From assembly GCA_020832415.1 (NCBI GenBank), contig JAFIES010000148.1:1-52108 (forward strand): a stretch of DNA of 52,108 bases, written 5' to 3'. Origin of the DNA: Balneolaceae bacterium. GTDB taxonomy: Bacteria > Bacteroidota > Rhodothermia > Balneolales > Balneolaceae. The translations under genes and the position numbers were made by a program. Below are positions 35,362-44,178 of this stretch, piece by piece (position 1 is the stretch's first letter; each line of letters starts with the position of its first letter). The notes under the pieces are model-generated. The model ran no database searches. It was given only the letters and a program-made list of their open reading frames with translations, and was not told the DNA's origin.

Positions 35362-37134
35362 TTAACGAATCAGCTGGCGTCTGTTATCGCGAATATTCGC
35401 GCCTTCTTTCAGTCTGTCGAGGAACACCTGGTTAAAGGCCATAAATTTTTGCTGTTCCAGTCTGTTTCGTATCTCCTGGCGCTGCGTAGAGGTGATATTA
35501 TCAACATCAGCCAGTGAGATATCATCAGCAACAACGATAAATACAGCGCTTTCACCTTGAATCGGTCCTGATTGCTGACCGGTTTCGAGGCTGAAAATTG
35601 ACCCGATTACTTTAATTTCACGTCCGGCGCCGGGAATATTACTTCCGCTCATTCGAATTCCTTCAGCTGATTGAATCTCTTTCTCAGCCCGTTCGGCGAG
35701 TGCTTCCAGGTTGCCATTTGAAGCAAGAAGTTCGCGTACCCGATCGTACATAATCTCTTTTCGTTTCTCGGTTTTCACAAAGTTTTCAACTTGCCCCCGA
35801 ACTTCATCAAGTGGACGGGTTCCCGCTTCAGTCCTTTCAAGCAGTTGAATTACCACAAACTGGTCGTTCAGTTCAATCGGTTCTGAGATACGGTTTCTTC
35901 GCAATGTTTCGAGCTCATCAAGAATTGCCTGACTCTGCCCAAGGCCGGGAATGAATGGATTCCCTTTGGTAGCTGTAGCTTCCCGGATTTCAAGATCCCG
36001 CATATCCGCTTCTCTCTCAAAACCATCGGATGCAGCATAGAATCCAAACTCTTCTGCCTGCTCGGCCAGCCTGTCGATTGTTGAAATAGGATCGGCAACA
36101 ACCTGATAAGAGAGCACTGCAAAACGGATTTCATCACCACGCTGATCAATTTTCTTGAACATATGCGGATCGCCGTTGATCATAACCACATCGGAAACTT
36201 CTCCAACCTCAAGGTCAATTACCGGCCTGTATTCATCACGAATTTCATCAACCGATACATAAGCCCCCCGGTAGGTTGTGTTTGATTGATTTCTGAGCAG
36301 AAACAGTGAATCATTCTCAGCCATCTGAAACGCTTCTCTAAGCGCCTCTACATCATTAATTGTATTGGTTGTATCGGCAGAGGTGGGTGCTTTATCCCAG
36401 CTTACAAAACGGAAACGGTAGGTTTCACTGCGTTCAAACTGAGCTGGATTGTTTCGGTAATATGTTCTGAGATCATCTTCGGTAACAGTGATCTCATCGT
36501 CTGTAATTTCTGAGTATGGAAAACGGAGAAAACGAATATCTGCGAATGAGTTCTCTCTCTTAAATTCATTTCTGATGTCGGCATTGCTCACACGCAAACC
36601 TGAAGAGATGAAATTGGTCATCTTCTGCTGGCGACGATTGTCTCTCAGCTGCTGCTCTATCATAATCCAAGCCTGGCTGTTCTCGGGAGCATCGATAGCT
36701 GCACGAAGGGCAATCCTGTCGATGTTGCCATCAGAATCGGCAAACTGCTGACGAATAAACGGATCGGGATTATCCCCCGTAATCATTTCAATCAGCTCAT
36801 TATCGGTGACGGCAATACCTATATCATTCATTTTTTGCTGAATAAGACGGGCAGCAACGAGATCTTCCCAGGCCTGATTTTCATAAAGAGCTCTCATTTC
36901 GGGCGTCATTGGCTGGTTCGTTTGCTGGCTAAACTGATCGGTGTAGAAGCTCACTCTGTTGTTATACTCCTCAAGAGTTATCGGTTCACCGTTTACCACA
37001 CCTAAATTGGTTGGGCCTTGTGTGATACCACTAAAAAAGTCCACATCAGCTAACACCCATAAAATGCCAAAAGAGAAAATCAGTATCCAGAGAATGGAGG
37101 CTGTACTGTTTCTCATTTTTTCCATTACACCCAT
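35362..37134 (-). CDS. PpiD/SurA-type periplasmic peptidyl-prolyl isomerase chaperone
   Basis: A 590-residue membrane-anchored chaperone. Residues 12-30 form the single N-terminal transmembrane helix (ASILWILIFSFGILWVLAD). The SurA_N-like chaperone module follows (about 40-190: VVNGEPITLEEYNNRV and LVAARLIQQKMND are typical). Two parvulin-like regions follow, about 235-345 and 385-470 (the latter has SEPIELNDQFVVIQLLER). It probably helps outer-membrane and periplasmic proteins fold at the inner-membrane exit. The initiator may be Met1, Met4 or Met7. It follows mlaD on the same strand after a 125-base A/T-rich gap, and a terminator lies after it. Confidence 0.88.
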   Translation of the reverse strand: MGVMEKMRNSTASILWILIFSFGILWVLADVDFFSGITQGPTNLGVVNGEPITLEEYNNRVSFYTDQFSQQTNQPMTPEMRALYENQAWEDLVAARLIQQKMNDIGIAVTDNELIEMITGDNPDPFIRQQFADSDGNIDRIALRAAIDAPENSQAWIMIEQQLRDNRRQQKMTNFISSGLRVSNADIRNEFKRENSFADIRFLRFPYSEITDDEITVTEDDLRTYYRNNPAQFERSETYRFRFVSWDKAPTSADTTNTINDVEALREAFQMAENDSLFLLRNQSNTTYRGAYVSVDEIRDEYRPVIDLEVGEVSDVVMINGDPHMFKKIDQRGDEIRFAVLSYQVVADPISTIDRLAEQAEEFGFYAASDGFEREADMRDLEIREATATKGNPFIPGLGQSQAILDELETLRRNRISEPIELNDQFVVIQLLERTEAGTRPLDEVRGQVENFVKTEKRKEIMYDRVRELLASNGNLEALAERAEKEIQSAEGIRMSGSNIPGAGREIKVIGSIFSLETGQQSGPIQGESAVFIVVADDISLADVDNITSTQRQEIRNRLEQQKFMAFNQVFLDRLKEGANIRDNRRQLIR

Positions 37135-37259
37135 AGAAAAACCTCAAAAAATCATTAAAAAATTAAATTAAAAAAATGGCTTTAGCCGCGAAAGATACGA
37201 TTTCTGCGAGCGAAGAACAACGCTTTCAAAAGTGATAACGGAAAAACGATCGGTTCATT

Positions 37260-38189
37260 TCAGAAGATATCGATAATACTCATATGCCGCAGATACCGGC
37301 CCGGATTTTCGTTGATACCTTTGATCAGATTATTCAGTTCAATGGCCAGTGAATCCAGGTTTTCGTACATAGACGGATCATTAACAAGCTTGCCAATGGT
37401 TCCCTCTCCCCTGTTAATTTTCTCAAGTATTTCGTTGAAGTTCGCTGTAGCCGACTCCAGCTCAATCCGCACTCCTTCGAGTTCTGCAATATTTTGTTCG
37501 ATGGTGGCCATCAGGGTTTCAACTTGTGGACGTGTATCTGTAACAAGGGTATCGAGCTGGCTGAGCATTCTGCTTCCCGATTCAATAGCTGTATCGATCT
37601 CCTGCTGTTTTCCTTCCAGAATGTCAGCAATTTTCCCCGTGGTTACGTAAACATTGTTCAAAGTTTCATTAAGCGTAGTTCGGGCTTCATCATCCAAAGT
37701 TTCGTTTAGTTGCCTTAAGAAAGTATTCAGCTCAAAAATGGCGTTGGATACATCATCTCCCAGTTCTTCACCTCGCTGGCCGAGTACCTCCATCATGGTT
37801 TCGGCATAAACCCCTTCAATTTCATCCCCGAACTGTACATATTCAGTTGAAGTACCCAGATCAATTACAATGGATTTACCCTCCACAATGCCCAGTGATG
37901 TGAGTCTTGCAACCGAACCACGCGGTATGGGCACATCTGTATCAATTCTCATACTGATATTCACCCTGGTTTCCGGTGTGAGAGAGATCCGATTCACAGA
38001 TCCCACCCGTACACCTTTAATGTAGACCAGGCTACCATTACTGATACCATCAGCCCTATCGAACGTGGCTGATATTTCCATGGACTGCCTGAAGATTGGG
38101 ATATCTCTCATAAAGCGAAATCCAACGATGGCCACTATAACGGCCAGAAGAACAGTTATTCCAACTTTAACTTCGTTACTTAATTTCAT
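37260..38189 (-). CDS. mlaD: MlaD-like MCE-domain lipid-transport protein
   Basis: A 309-residue protein with an N-terminal transmembrane helix (residues 8-25), a single MCE domain (about 38-115, DRADGISNGSLVYIKGVRVGSV being typical) and a long helical/coiled C-terminal part (about 150-290). MCE proteins form the periplasmic ring of an ABC system that moves phospholipid between the membranes. The C-terminal extension is longer than in E. coli MlaD (about 180 residues) but usual for this phylum. It starts 5 bases after mlaF on the same strand in an E-F-D operon. No MlaB or MlaC gene follows here. Confidence 0.9.
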   Translation of the reverse strand: MKLSNEVKVGITVLLAVIVAIVGFRFMRDIPIFRQSMEISATFDRADGISNGSLVYIKGVRVGSVNRISLTPETRVNISMRIDTDVPIPRGSVARLTSLGIVEGKSIVIDLGTSTEYVQFGDEIEGVYAETMMEVLGQRGEELGDDVSNAIFELNTFLRQLNETLDDEARTTLNETLNNVYVTTGKIADILEGKQQEIDTAIESGSRMLSQLDTLVTDTRPQVETLMATIEQNIAELEGVRIELESATANFNEILEKINRGEGTIGKLVNDPSMYENLDSLAIELNNLIKGINENPGRYLRHMSIIDIF

Positions 38190-38194
38190 GTCTG

Positions 38195-38938
38195 TTAATT
38201 TCTTTTTATTTGATATTCGCTTGCTGTTGTAAAATCGACCAATTCGGGATGGTTGCTGTTTTTCATTTCATCTAAAGTACCAAACCAACTCAATTTTTTA
38301 TCATCCAGAAATGCAACTTTATCAGCCACCCTGAGCACACTATACATATCATGCGTAATTACAATGGATGTAACGTTAAGGCGTTCGGCCATGGCAATAA
38401 TCAGCTCGTTAATTTCATCAGCAGTTTTTGGATCAAGGCCTGATGTGGGTTCATCATACATAATATATTTTGGCTCAAGTATGATTGCTCTCGCAAGGCC
38501 AACCCGCTTTCTCATTCCGCCCGAAAGTTCAGAGGTACCCTTTTCTGCAGCCCCTTCGAGATTTACATAACTCAGTGATTGCATCACCTTATCGCTAATC
38601 TCTTTTTCAGTGAGATCGGTAAAATACCTAAGCGGGAAAGCAACATTTTCGAATGTGTTTATTGAATCAAACAGGGCTGAACCCTGAAACAGTATGCCGA
38701 ATTTCTGCCGAAGTTTTCTCTGGCTCACATAATCCAGCTCATGGATGTTTTCTCCATCAATCAGAACTTCCCCGCTATCGGGGTAAAGAAGTGCATTAAT
38801 ATGCTTTAAAAGCACAGACTTTCCGCAGCCCGATCGTCCGATTACGGCAATCGTATCTCCATCGTCAATCTGAAAAGTAACATCTTTCCAGACCAACAGA
38901 TCGTTAAAGCTTTTTGACAGGTTTTTGATTTCAATCAT
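38195..38938 (-). CDS. mlaF: MlaF-like ABC transporter ATPase
   Basis: A 247-residue ABC ATPase that powers the lipid transporter. Walker A is GRSGCGKS (about 36-43), the signature is LSGGMRKRVGLARA, and Walker B is YIMYDEPTSGLDP, where LSGGMRKR is characteristic of the Mla/Mkl ATPases. The start at 38938 (MIEIKNLSKSF) is chosen over an upstream in-frame ATG because the ATG overlaps the mlaE stop as ATGA, the usual coupling. Cytoplasmic. Confidence 0.95.
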   Translation of the reverse strand: MIEIKNLSKSFNDLLVWKDVTFQIDDGDTIAVIGRSGCGKSVLLKHINALLYPDSGEVLIDGENIHELDYVSQRKLRQKFGILFQGSALFDSINTFENVAFPLRYFTDLTEKEISDKVMQSLSYVNLEGAAEKGTSELSGGMRKRVGLARAIILEPKYIMYDEPTSGLDPKTADEINELIIAMAERLNVTSIVITHDMYSVLRVADKVAFLDDKKLSWFGTLDEMKNSNHPELVDFTTASEYQIKRN

Positions 38939-39672
38939 AACAACAATGCAGCTAAGATAAAGTCGGCCAGAAGGATATAGATACAACCCATCACTGTGGC
39001 TTCAGTAGTGGCACGCCCTACCCCTTCTGCACCACCCTTGGCATAATACCCTTTGTAACAAGCAACAGAAGTAATAATAAATCCAAATACAAACGATTTC
39101 AGAAAACCGAATACCACATTCCAGGGATAGAAAAACATTCTGGCGCCTTTTAAAAAGTCGGCAGGAGGAACTGAACCTGAGAAATATCCGGCAGCAACAC
39201 CGCCGCCGATTCCAAAAATACTCGCAACAATGTAGAGCACAGGAAACATTAGAATTCCTGCCAGTACCCTGGGTACAACAAGAAAAGAGACAGAGTTGAA
39301 ACCCATAGATTCCAGAGCATCAATTTGCTCGCTAACACGCATAGTTCCAAGTTCGGTGGCTACTCTTGCGCCCACTTTTCCGGCAAGTACAAGTCCGGAA
39401 ATTACAGCGGCTAGTTCTATCAGGATCGATTCCGATACAATTGCCCCAATCGTTGAGAGAGGAATAAATGCGAACTCAAGCTGATAGGCCGATTGCAGAG
39501 TCATTACCGACCCGGTAAAAATTCCTACAAGGATGATAATTGGAACCGAATCGTACCCAACTTTTACCAGTTCATGGAATAAATTTTTACGATAAGTGCC
39601 AAACTCCGTTGATGACCGCAGCGCCTGGTATAGTAACGTAGTGTATTTGCCTAACTCTTTTAGTGCATACAT
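38935..39672 (-). CDS. mlaE: MlaE-like ABC permease
   Basis: A 245-residue integral membrane permease of the MlaE (DUF140) family, with about five to six hydrophobic segments. Typical stretches are GIFTGSVMTLQSAYQL (about 56-71), AGKVGARVATELGTMRVSEQIDALESMG (about 97-124) and the C-terminal CYKGYYAKGGAEGVGRATTEATV. It is the first gene of the mlaE-F-D operon and overlaps mlaF by four bases. Together the three move phospholipid across the envelope. Confidence 0.95.
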   Translation of the reverse strand: MYALKELGKYTTLLYQALRSSTEFGTYRKNLFHELVKVGYDSVPIIILVGIFTGSVMTLQSAYQLEFAFIPLSTIGAIVSESILIELAAVISGLVLAGKVGARVATELGTMRVSEQIDALESMGFNSVSFLVVPRVLAGILMFPVLYIVASIFGIGGGVAAGYFSGSVPPADFLKGARMFFYPWNVVFGFLKSFVFGFIITSVACYKGYYAKGGAEGVGRATTEATVMGCIYILLADFILAALLL

Positions 39673-39893
39673 TTCGTTACCTGCTTTTGAAAATCCTGTT
39701 TATCCAAATCGTTATGCAATGGCTTAAATATTGAAGAATCAATATTACAAAAGTTTTGCCCAAAATGTGATCATCAATACATGCATTTGAATTGTTCTGT
39801 TTAATTTTTCTCATTGAATGATATTTTTCCGGCAACGTTTACTTTAAAAAGCAGATCGTAATTATATCTGTTATCTTTAATCGATTAAATAAT

Positions 39894-39985
39894 CGCGAGT
39901 TCGATATATAATTGTTGTGATTTGGCCGTTTTTTGGATTAATCGAAAGATGGCGTTTTCAATTTCAAGTCGAGTTCAAGTTAAAA
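39894..39985. repeat. possible third copy of the inverted-repeat element
   Basis: The 336-base divergent gap between mlaE and aroC (39673-40008) contains CGCGAGTTCGATATATAA (39894-39911) and, inverted at 39966-39984, AAGTCGAGTTCAAGTTAAA. These resemble the GAGTTCGATATAA and TTAACTTGA terminal motifs of the 19-kb element, but the interior differs and the ends match less well. The rest of the gap is A/T-rich and must hold the promoters of both genes; I cannot place them. Confidence 0.35.
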
Positions 39986-40008
39986 CTCAATTTTAATTCA
40001 TCTATTGC

Positions 40009-41202
40009 ATGATCAGATATTTTACAGCCGGCGAGTCTCACGGCCCCGAGTTAACAGGTATTGTTGAGGGTATTCCGGCCGGCCTCGAACTTACCGAAGA
40101 TTACATCGAACAACACCTTGTGCGCCGGCAAAAAGGATATGGCCGCGGCGGGCGAATGGCATTCGAAAAAGATCGTGCAATTATTAAATCCGGAGTACGG
40201 TTCAGCCAAACCACAGGAGCCCCTATTGCTTTTACAATGGTGAACCGCGCTTTCAAAAAAGACAAAGACAACTGGCCCAAAGTAATGGCAAAAGAGGGAG
40301 AGCGGGGCGATGTTGCCCGAATAACACTCCCGCGGCCGGGGCACGCCGATCTTGTAGGGTATCAAAAATATGCTTTTGATGATATCAGGCCGGTAATTGA
40401 ACGGTCCAGTGCCCGCGAAACAGCTATGAGAGTAGCCTGCTGCTCTGTTGCAAGAAAGTTTTTGCGTGAACTTGGCATCGAAATTGGCGGGCATGTTATC
40501 CAGATCGGCAAAATTGGATACAGTGGTTGGGACCAGGTTCGGGAAAATGCCGATCATCTCATAGAGAAGGGGGCTGAGGCAGTCTACCTGCAGGCGGATG
40601 AGTCTGACGTACGCTGCCTGAACGGTGATCTGAGCGAACAGATGCGCGAGGAGATCAAAGAGCGAAGAAAAGATGGCACATCACTTGGGGGTATTTATGA
40701 GATAATTGTAACAGGTTTACCCGCAGGGCTTGGAAGCTACGTTCACTGGGATCGTAAAATTGACGGACAAATTGCCCAGGCCATCATGAGCACACAGGCA
40801 ATGAAAGGAGTTGAAATAGGGCTTGGGTTTGAAGCCGGCAAAACACACGGGCATATGGTACACGATGAAATTGAGTACAACGGCACGTTCATAAGAAAAA
40901 CCAATCGTCTTGGCGGCATGGAAGGCGGTATGACAACCGGAATGCCGCTGATTGTGCGGGGGGTAATGAAGCCCATCCCTACGATGTTAAAACCATTGAG
41001 CACCGCCGATGTTGATACAAAAGAGGAGCAGGAAACACGCTACGAACGCTCGGATGTGTGTGCACTTCCAAGAGCCGTTGTGGTAGCAGAAAGTGTACTT
41101 GCTCCCGTTTTAGCCAATGCCATACTGGAAAAGTTTGGCGGAGATTCAATGCAGGAAATTATTGATCGATTTAACCGGGAACAAAAAAATGGCCGAGAAT
41201 AA
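40009..41202 (+). CDS. aroC: chorismate synthase
   Basis: A 397-residue FMN-dependent enzyme making chorismate from EPSP, the last shikimate-pathway step. It begins YFTAGESHGPELTGIVEGIPAGL, and contains RRQKGYGRGGRM, GHADLVGYQKY, RSSARETAMRVA and GGMEGGMTTG, all conserved signatures. Length is normal. It is the first gene of a tight plus-strand run, and its end overlaps the following TPR gene by 14 bases, indicating coupling. Confidence 0.98.
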   Translation: MIRYFTAGESHGPELTGIVEGIPAGLELTEDYIEQHLVRRQKGYGRGGRMAFEKDRAIIKSGVRFSQTTGAPIAFTMVNRAFKKDKDNWPKVMAKEGERGDVARITLPRPGHADLVGYQKYAFDDIRPVIERSSARETAMRVACCSVARKFLRELGIEIGGHVIQIGKIGYSGWDQVRENADHLIEKGAEAVYLQADESDVRCLNGDLSEQMREEIKERRKDGTSLGGIYEIIVTGLPAGLGSYVHWDRKIDGQIAQAIMSTQAMKGVEIGLGFEAGKTHGHMVHDEIEYNGTFIRKTNRLGGMEGGMTTGMPLIVRGVMKPIPTMLKPLSTADVDTKEEQETRYERSDVCALPRAVVVAESVLAPVLANAILEKFGGDSMQEIIDRFNREQKNGRE

Positions 41203-41530
41203 AAAGAACATACAGCGCCTCGCAGGTTTTCTGAAAAAGAATCCAAATGATTCCTTCACAAAGTTTGCACTTGCCCTGGAACTGCTCAAATCAGAAGAGG
41301 TTTCCAAAGCAAGAGTTCTGTTTGAATCCGTGCTGAAACAAGATCCCGAATATGTGGGGGTTTATTATCATCTCGGCAAACTATATGAACGAACCGGCCG
41401 TTTAAACGAAGCCGCTGAGATGTATACAACCGGTCTGAAAGTAGCAGAAAAACAGAACAACACCCGAACCGTTATTGAGCTGAATGATGCGCTTGAACTT
41501 ATCAAACCCGACCTTAATCGTAATGAATAG
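41189..41530 (+). CDS. small TPR-repeat protein
   Basis: A 113-residue protein of roughly three TPR helical pairs: FTKFALALELLKSEEVSKARVLFESVLKQDPEYVGVYYHLGKLYERTGRLNEAAEMYTTGLKVAE shows the 34-residue periodicity with the usual small and aromatic positions. It has no signal peptide. The start at 41189 (MAENKKN) is chosen because the TPR-bearing part begins there; earlier in-frame codons lie inside aroC. It overlaps aroC by 14 bases and the LysM gene by 8 bases. It is probably a scaffold; partner unknown. Confidence 0.82.
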   Translation: MAENKKNIQRLAGFLKKNPNDSFTKFALALELLKSEEVSKARVLFESVLKQDPEYVGVYYHLGKLYERTGRLNEAAEMYTTGLKVAEKQNNTRTVIELNDALELIKPDLNRNE

Positions 41531-42698
41531 CTTTCCTAAATCTCCTTTTTTTACTCTGCTGATTTGCCTCTTTTCAGTTCTAATTACCACCGGTGCCATG
41601 GCACAAACCAACGAAACTGAACATATTGTTCGGCAGGGTGAAACACTGTTCAGTATATCAAGAGATTACGATGTAACCGTGAGTGAATTACGGGAATGGA
41701 ACAACCTTGAAACTGATGATCTGCGTCTCGGTCAGGTATTGGTTTTACGGCCAACAGTACGCGAGGGAAGCATTACACACCGGGTACAGCCGGGTGAATC
41801 ACTCTTTGCAATATCCCGGGAGTATGGGGTTACTATAGCAGAAATTCAGCAGTGGAATAATCTTAGTGATACCGCCCTCGAAGCAGGCAGAGAACTCGTG
41901 ATTTTCCCGCCGGATGAAGACGCTGCAGCTGAAACAGCGCCGCCATCAATCGAAGAACTTGAGCAGATGGATGAAGAAGAGCGAACATCCATTGTGCGAA
42001 GTATGGACGCTTCTTCAGCTGAAAGTGATACCTATACCGTTCGCAGCGGAGATACACTCTACCAAATTGCCCGAAACCATGATATGACGGTAGGCGAGCT
42101 CCGAAGCATGAACAATCTCCAGGGAGATATGCTGCGGGTTGGGCAGCGAATTACTGTTCGAAAAATACGCACAGCACCATCTGTGGCCGAAGGTGCAGAA
42201 AACTCCACCCCCCAGGGGCGCTTTGCTCTCTACAGGCTCCAGTCAGGTGAAAATACCAACACTATTCTGAACCGGTTCAGGATGAGTGAACATGAACTTC
42301 AGGCTCTCAATCCGGATGTAAATGTGAGAAATGTATCCTCCGGCCAGCAGCTTACCGTACTACTTCCACCTACAAGAAACTTTCCAAACCCCTACAGAAA
42401 GGATGCCAACCTGGAGAACCTTGGAACTGTTCCCGTTTCCAGATATGGCAATAACGACAGGGCCACCCCCACCACCAGTGGGGAGCTTTACAATCCAACT
42501 CAGCTCACTGCAGCGCACTCCAATATGGCATTGGGTAACATAGTCTACATAGAAAATCCCTCAAACGGAGTGGGAATTTACGTTCGTGTTAACGACCGCT
42601 ATTCAGGCGATGGACTCAAACTCTCCTATCAGGCATTTAATATGCTTGGCTTTTCATCTGTAGAGCAGCCAATGGTAACCATCTACCTTGATGACTGA
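41523..42698 (+). CDS. LysM-repeat protein with RlpA-like C-terminal domain
   Basis: A 391-residue exported protein. Residues 1-28 are a signal peptide (FFTLLICLFSVLITTGAMAQ). Three clear LysM domains follow (about 33-78, 84-130 and 168-215; each has RxGETLFSISRDYDVTVSELREWNNL-like sequence), plus a weaker fourth near 235-280. The C-terminus (about 315-391) resembles the double-psi beta-barrel of RlpA, with GELYNPTQLTAAHSNMALG and VRVNDRYSGDG. LysM domains bind peptidoglycan, so it should sit at the cell wall and possibly act on glycan strands. The ATG at 41523 is chosen because the signal peptide starts there. Confidence 0.88.
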   Translation: MNSFPKSPFFTLLICLFSVLITTGAMAQTNETEHIVRQGETLFSISRDYDVTVSELREWNNLETDDLRLGQVLVLRPTVREGSITHRVQPGESLFAISREYGVTIAEIQQWNNLSDTALEAGRELVIFPPDEDAAAETAPPSIEELEQMDEEERTSIVRSMDASSAESDTYTVRSGDTLYQIARNHDMTVGELRSMNNLQGDMLRVGQRITVRKIRTAPSVAEGAENSTPQGRFALYRLQSGENTNTILNRFRMSEHELQALNPDVNVRNVSSGQQLTVLLPPTRNFPNPYRKDANLENLGTVPVSRYGNNDRATPTTSGELYNPTQLTAAHSNMALGNIVYIENPSNGVGIYVRVNDRYSGDGLKLSYQAFNMLGFSSVEQPMVTIYLDD

Positions 42699-42706
42699 TT
42701 GCTAAA

Positions 42707-43426
42707 TTGAACAAGAAGAGCACGTATTTTGAACACTCCAGGGGAATTGTATACAGCTACATTGTATGTATACCACTGCTGGTTTTGTATGAAGTATTGA
42801 TACGGCTTTCCCAGCCGGGATCTGATTATCTGGTTCGGATCTCTGTGGATATCTGGTTTAAAACCATTTTCCAGGCTCTTGGGGTTAATGCTATTTCAGC
42901 CACATTTTTTGTTGCCGCAATCGCTGGAGCTGTCATAATATTCGTAAAAAGAAAAGAGCTGCCCCGGTTAAAGAAAAGGTATTTGGGGATGATGATTCTT
43001 GAATCTGCCCTTTATTCCATTGTAATTGGCCTGACAATTGGGATGTTTCTGGAATTTCTTCTAAACATGAATACAGGCAACCCAATTGAACAGCTTAGTA
43101 AATTTCAGCTCTTTGCGCTCTCACTTGGTGCCGGTCTTTATGAAGAACTTTTTTTCAGAGTGATACTTGTAAGCGTACTACTCTACATGTTCAACCGGCT
43201 GATGGAGAAAAAAATGATGGCTTATTTTCTCTCCGTTGTGATTGCCGCATTGCTTTTCAGCGCAGTGCATTACGTGGGGCAATACGGTGATTTCTTTACA
43301 TTTAAATCATTCTTATTCAGGTTTTTATTTGGCTTAGCACTAAATCTTATTTATGTTTCAAGGGGTTTTGGGGTTGCTGCATGGACACATGCTTTATATG
43401 ATTTAATAGTTATAGCAAATATGTAA
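42707..43426 (+). CDS. CPBP-family intramembrane glutamic protease
   Basis: A 239-residue membrane protein with about six helices and the CPBP (Abi/CAAX-protease) motifs: motif 1 YEELFFR (Glu146, Glu147, Arg151), motif 2 FSAVHYV (His188) and a C-terminal AAWTHALYDL His. These residues form the active site of Rce1-like intramembrane proteases. Substrate unknown. The start is a TTG at 42707, 8 bases after the LysM gene stop, so it closes the aroC-TPR-LysM-protease run. Confidence 0.87.
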   Translation: MNKKSTYFEHSRGIVYSYIVCIPLLVLYEVLIRLSQPGSDYLVRISVDIWFKTIFQALGVNAISATFFVAAIAGAVIIFVKRKELPRLKKRYLGMMILESALYSIVIGLTIGMFLEFLLNMNTGNPIEQLSKFQLFALSLGAGLYEELFFRVILVSVLLYMFNRLMEKKMMAYFLSVVIAALLFSAVHYVGQYGDFFTFKSFLFRFLFGLALNLIYVSRGFGVAAWTHALYDLIVIANM

Positions 43427-43451
43427 AAAATGGAAACGCTATCTCGAAAAA

Positions 43452-43482
43452 ATTGTTCTTCTATATTATTTACAAGAACAAT
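43452..43482. promoter_or_regulatory. perfect inverted repeat upstream of the sigma gene
   Basis: ATTGTTCTT and AAGAACAAT form 9-base arms with a 13-base A/T-rich spacer, 26 bases past the protease stop and 118 bases before the sigma gene start. No T-run follows, which argues against a terminator. A regulator site is possible. The rest of the 174-base gap has no other feature I can support. Confidence 0.4.
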
Positions 43483-43600
43483 CAATTCTATCAATTAGAC
43501 TATTGACGGGATTAGCTTTATTTTAAGATTAAATTAAATCTTCATAAGGAGATAAAATCGGCTGGATCGGTTCTCTTTCTGACGTTAGAAAATTATAGGG

Positions 43601-44176
43601 ATGGCAGATCTCACACATACAGAATTAAAGAAGCAACAAGATTTCAATGATGAAATTATTCCTCATCTTGATGCTCTATATAATTTTGGCCTACGGCTCA
43701 CATCAGATCCCAACGACGCAGAAGACCTCGTGCAGGATACCATTGTAAAAGCTTATCGGTTTTTCAGCAGCTACGAAAAGGGAACCAATGCCAAAGCATG
43801 GCTTTTTCGAATTCTCAAAAACTCCTATATAAACAACTATCGCAAGAAGTCGAAAAAACCACATGAGGTAGATTACGACGAAGTTGCCACATTCTACGAA
43901 ACCATCAGAGATGAGCGGACTGAAACGTCTGACCTTGAAGACAAAATGTTTCGTGAACTGATTGATGATGATCTCTCAAACGCTCTGGACAGTATTCCCG
44001 AAGATTTCCGTACCGTTGTTCTCCTTTGCGATGTGGAAGATTTCACGTATGAAGAGATTGCCAACATGCTGGATGTGCCCATCGGAACCATTCGCTCGAG
44101 GCTACACAGAGGCCGTAATTTACTCAAAGCCCAGCTAATGGATTATGCTGCCAAGCGCGGCTATGCGCAAGATTAA
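43601..44176 (+). CDS. ECF RNA polymerase sigma factor (SigR/RpoE-like)
   Basis: A 191-residue ECF sigma factor. Region 2 (about 20-90) has LYNFGLRLTSDPNDAEDLVQDTIVKAYRFF and WLFRILKNSYINNYRK; region 4 (about 125-180) has CDVEDFTYEEIANMLDVPIGTIRSRLHRGR. This sequence type resembles the SigR/RpoE-like group. No anti-sigma gene adjoins it. An A/G-rich AAGGAG sits about 50 bases before the ATG, too far to serve it. The gene is convergent with the histidine kinase gene, stops 2 bases apart. Confidence 0.92.
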   Translation: MADLTHTELKKQQDFNDEIIPHLDALYNFGLRLTSDPNDAEDLVQDTIVKAYRFFSSYEKGTNAKAWLFRILKNSYINNYRKKSKKPHEVDYDEVATFYETIRDERTETSDLEDKMFRELIDDDLSNALDSIPEDFRTVVLLCDVEDFTYEEIANMLDVPIGTIRSRLHRGRNLLKAQLMDYAAKRGYAQD

Positions 44177-44178
44177 TA

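Noticed and set aside
43559-43590. Stretch CGGCTGGATC...CTTTCTGA resembling the 3' end of 16S rRNA
   Set aside because: Only about 18 scattered matching bases, no upstream rRNA sequence and no anti-Shine-Dalgarno core in the right place; chance similarity in a leader region.
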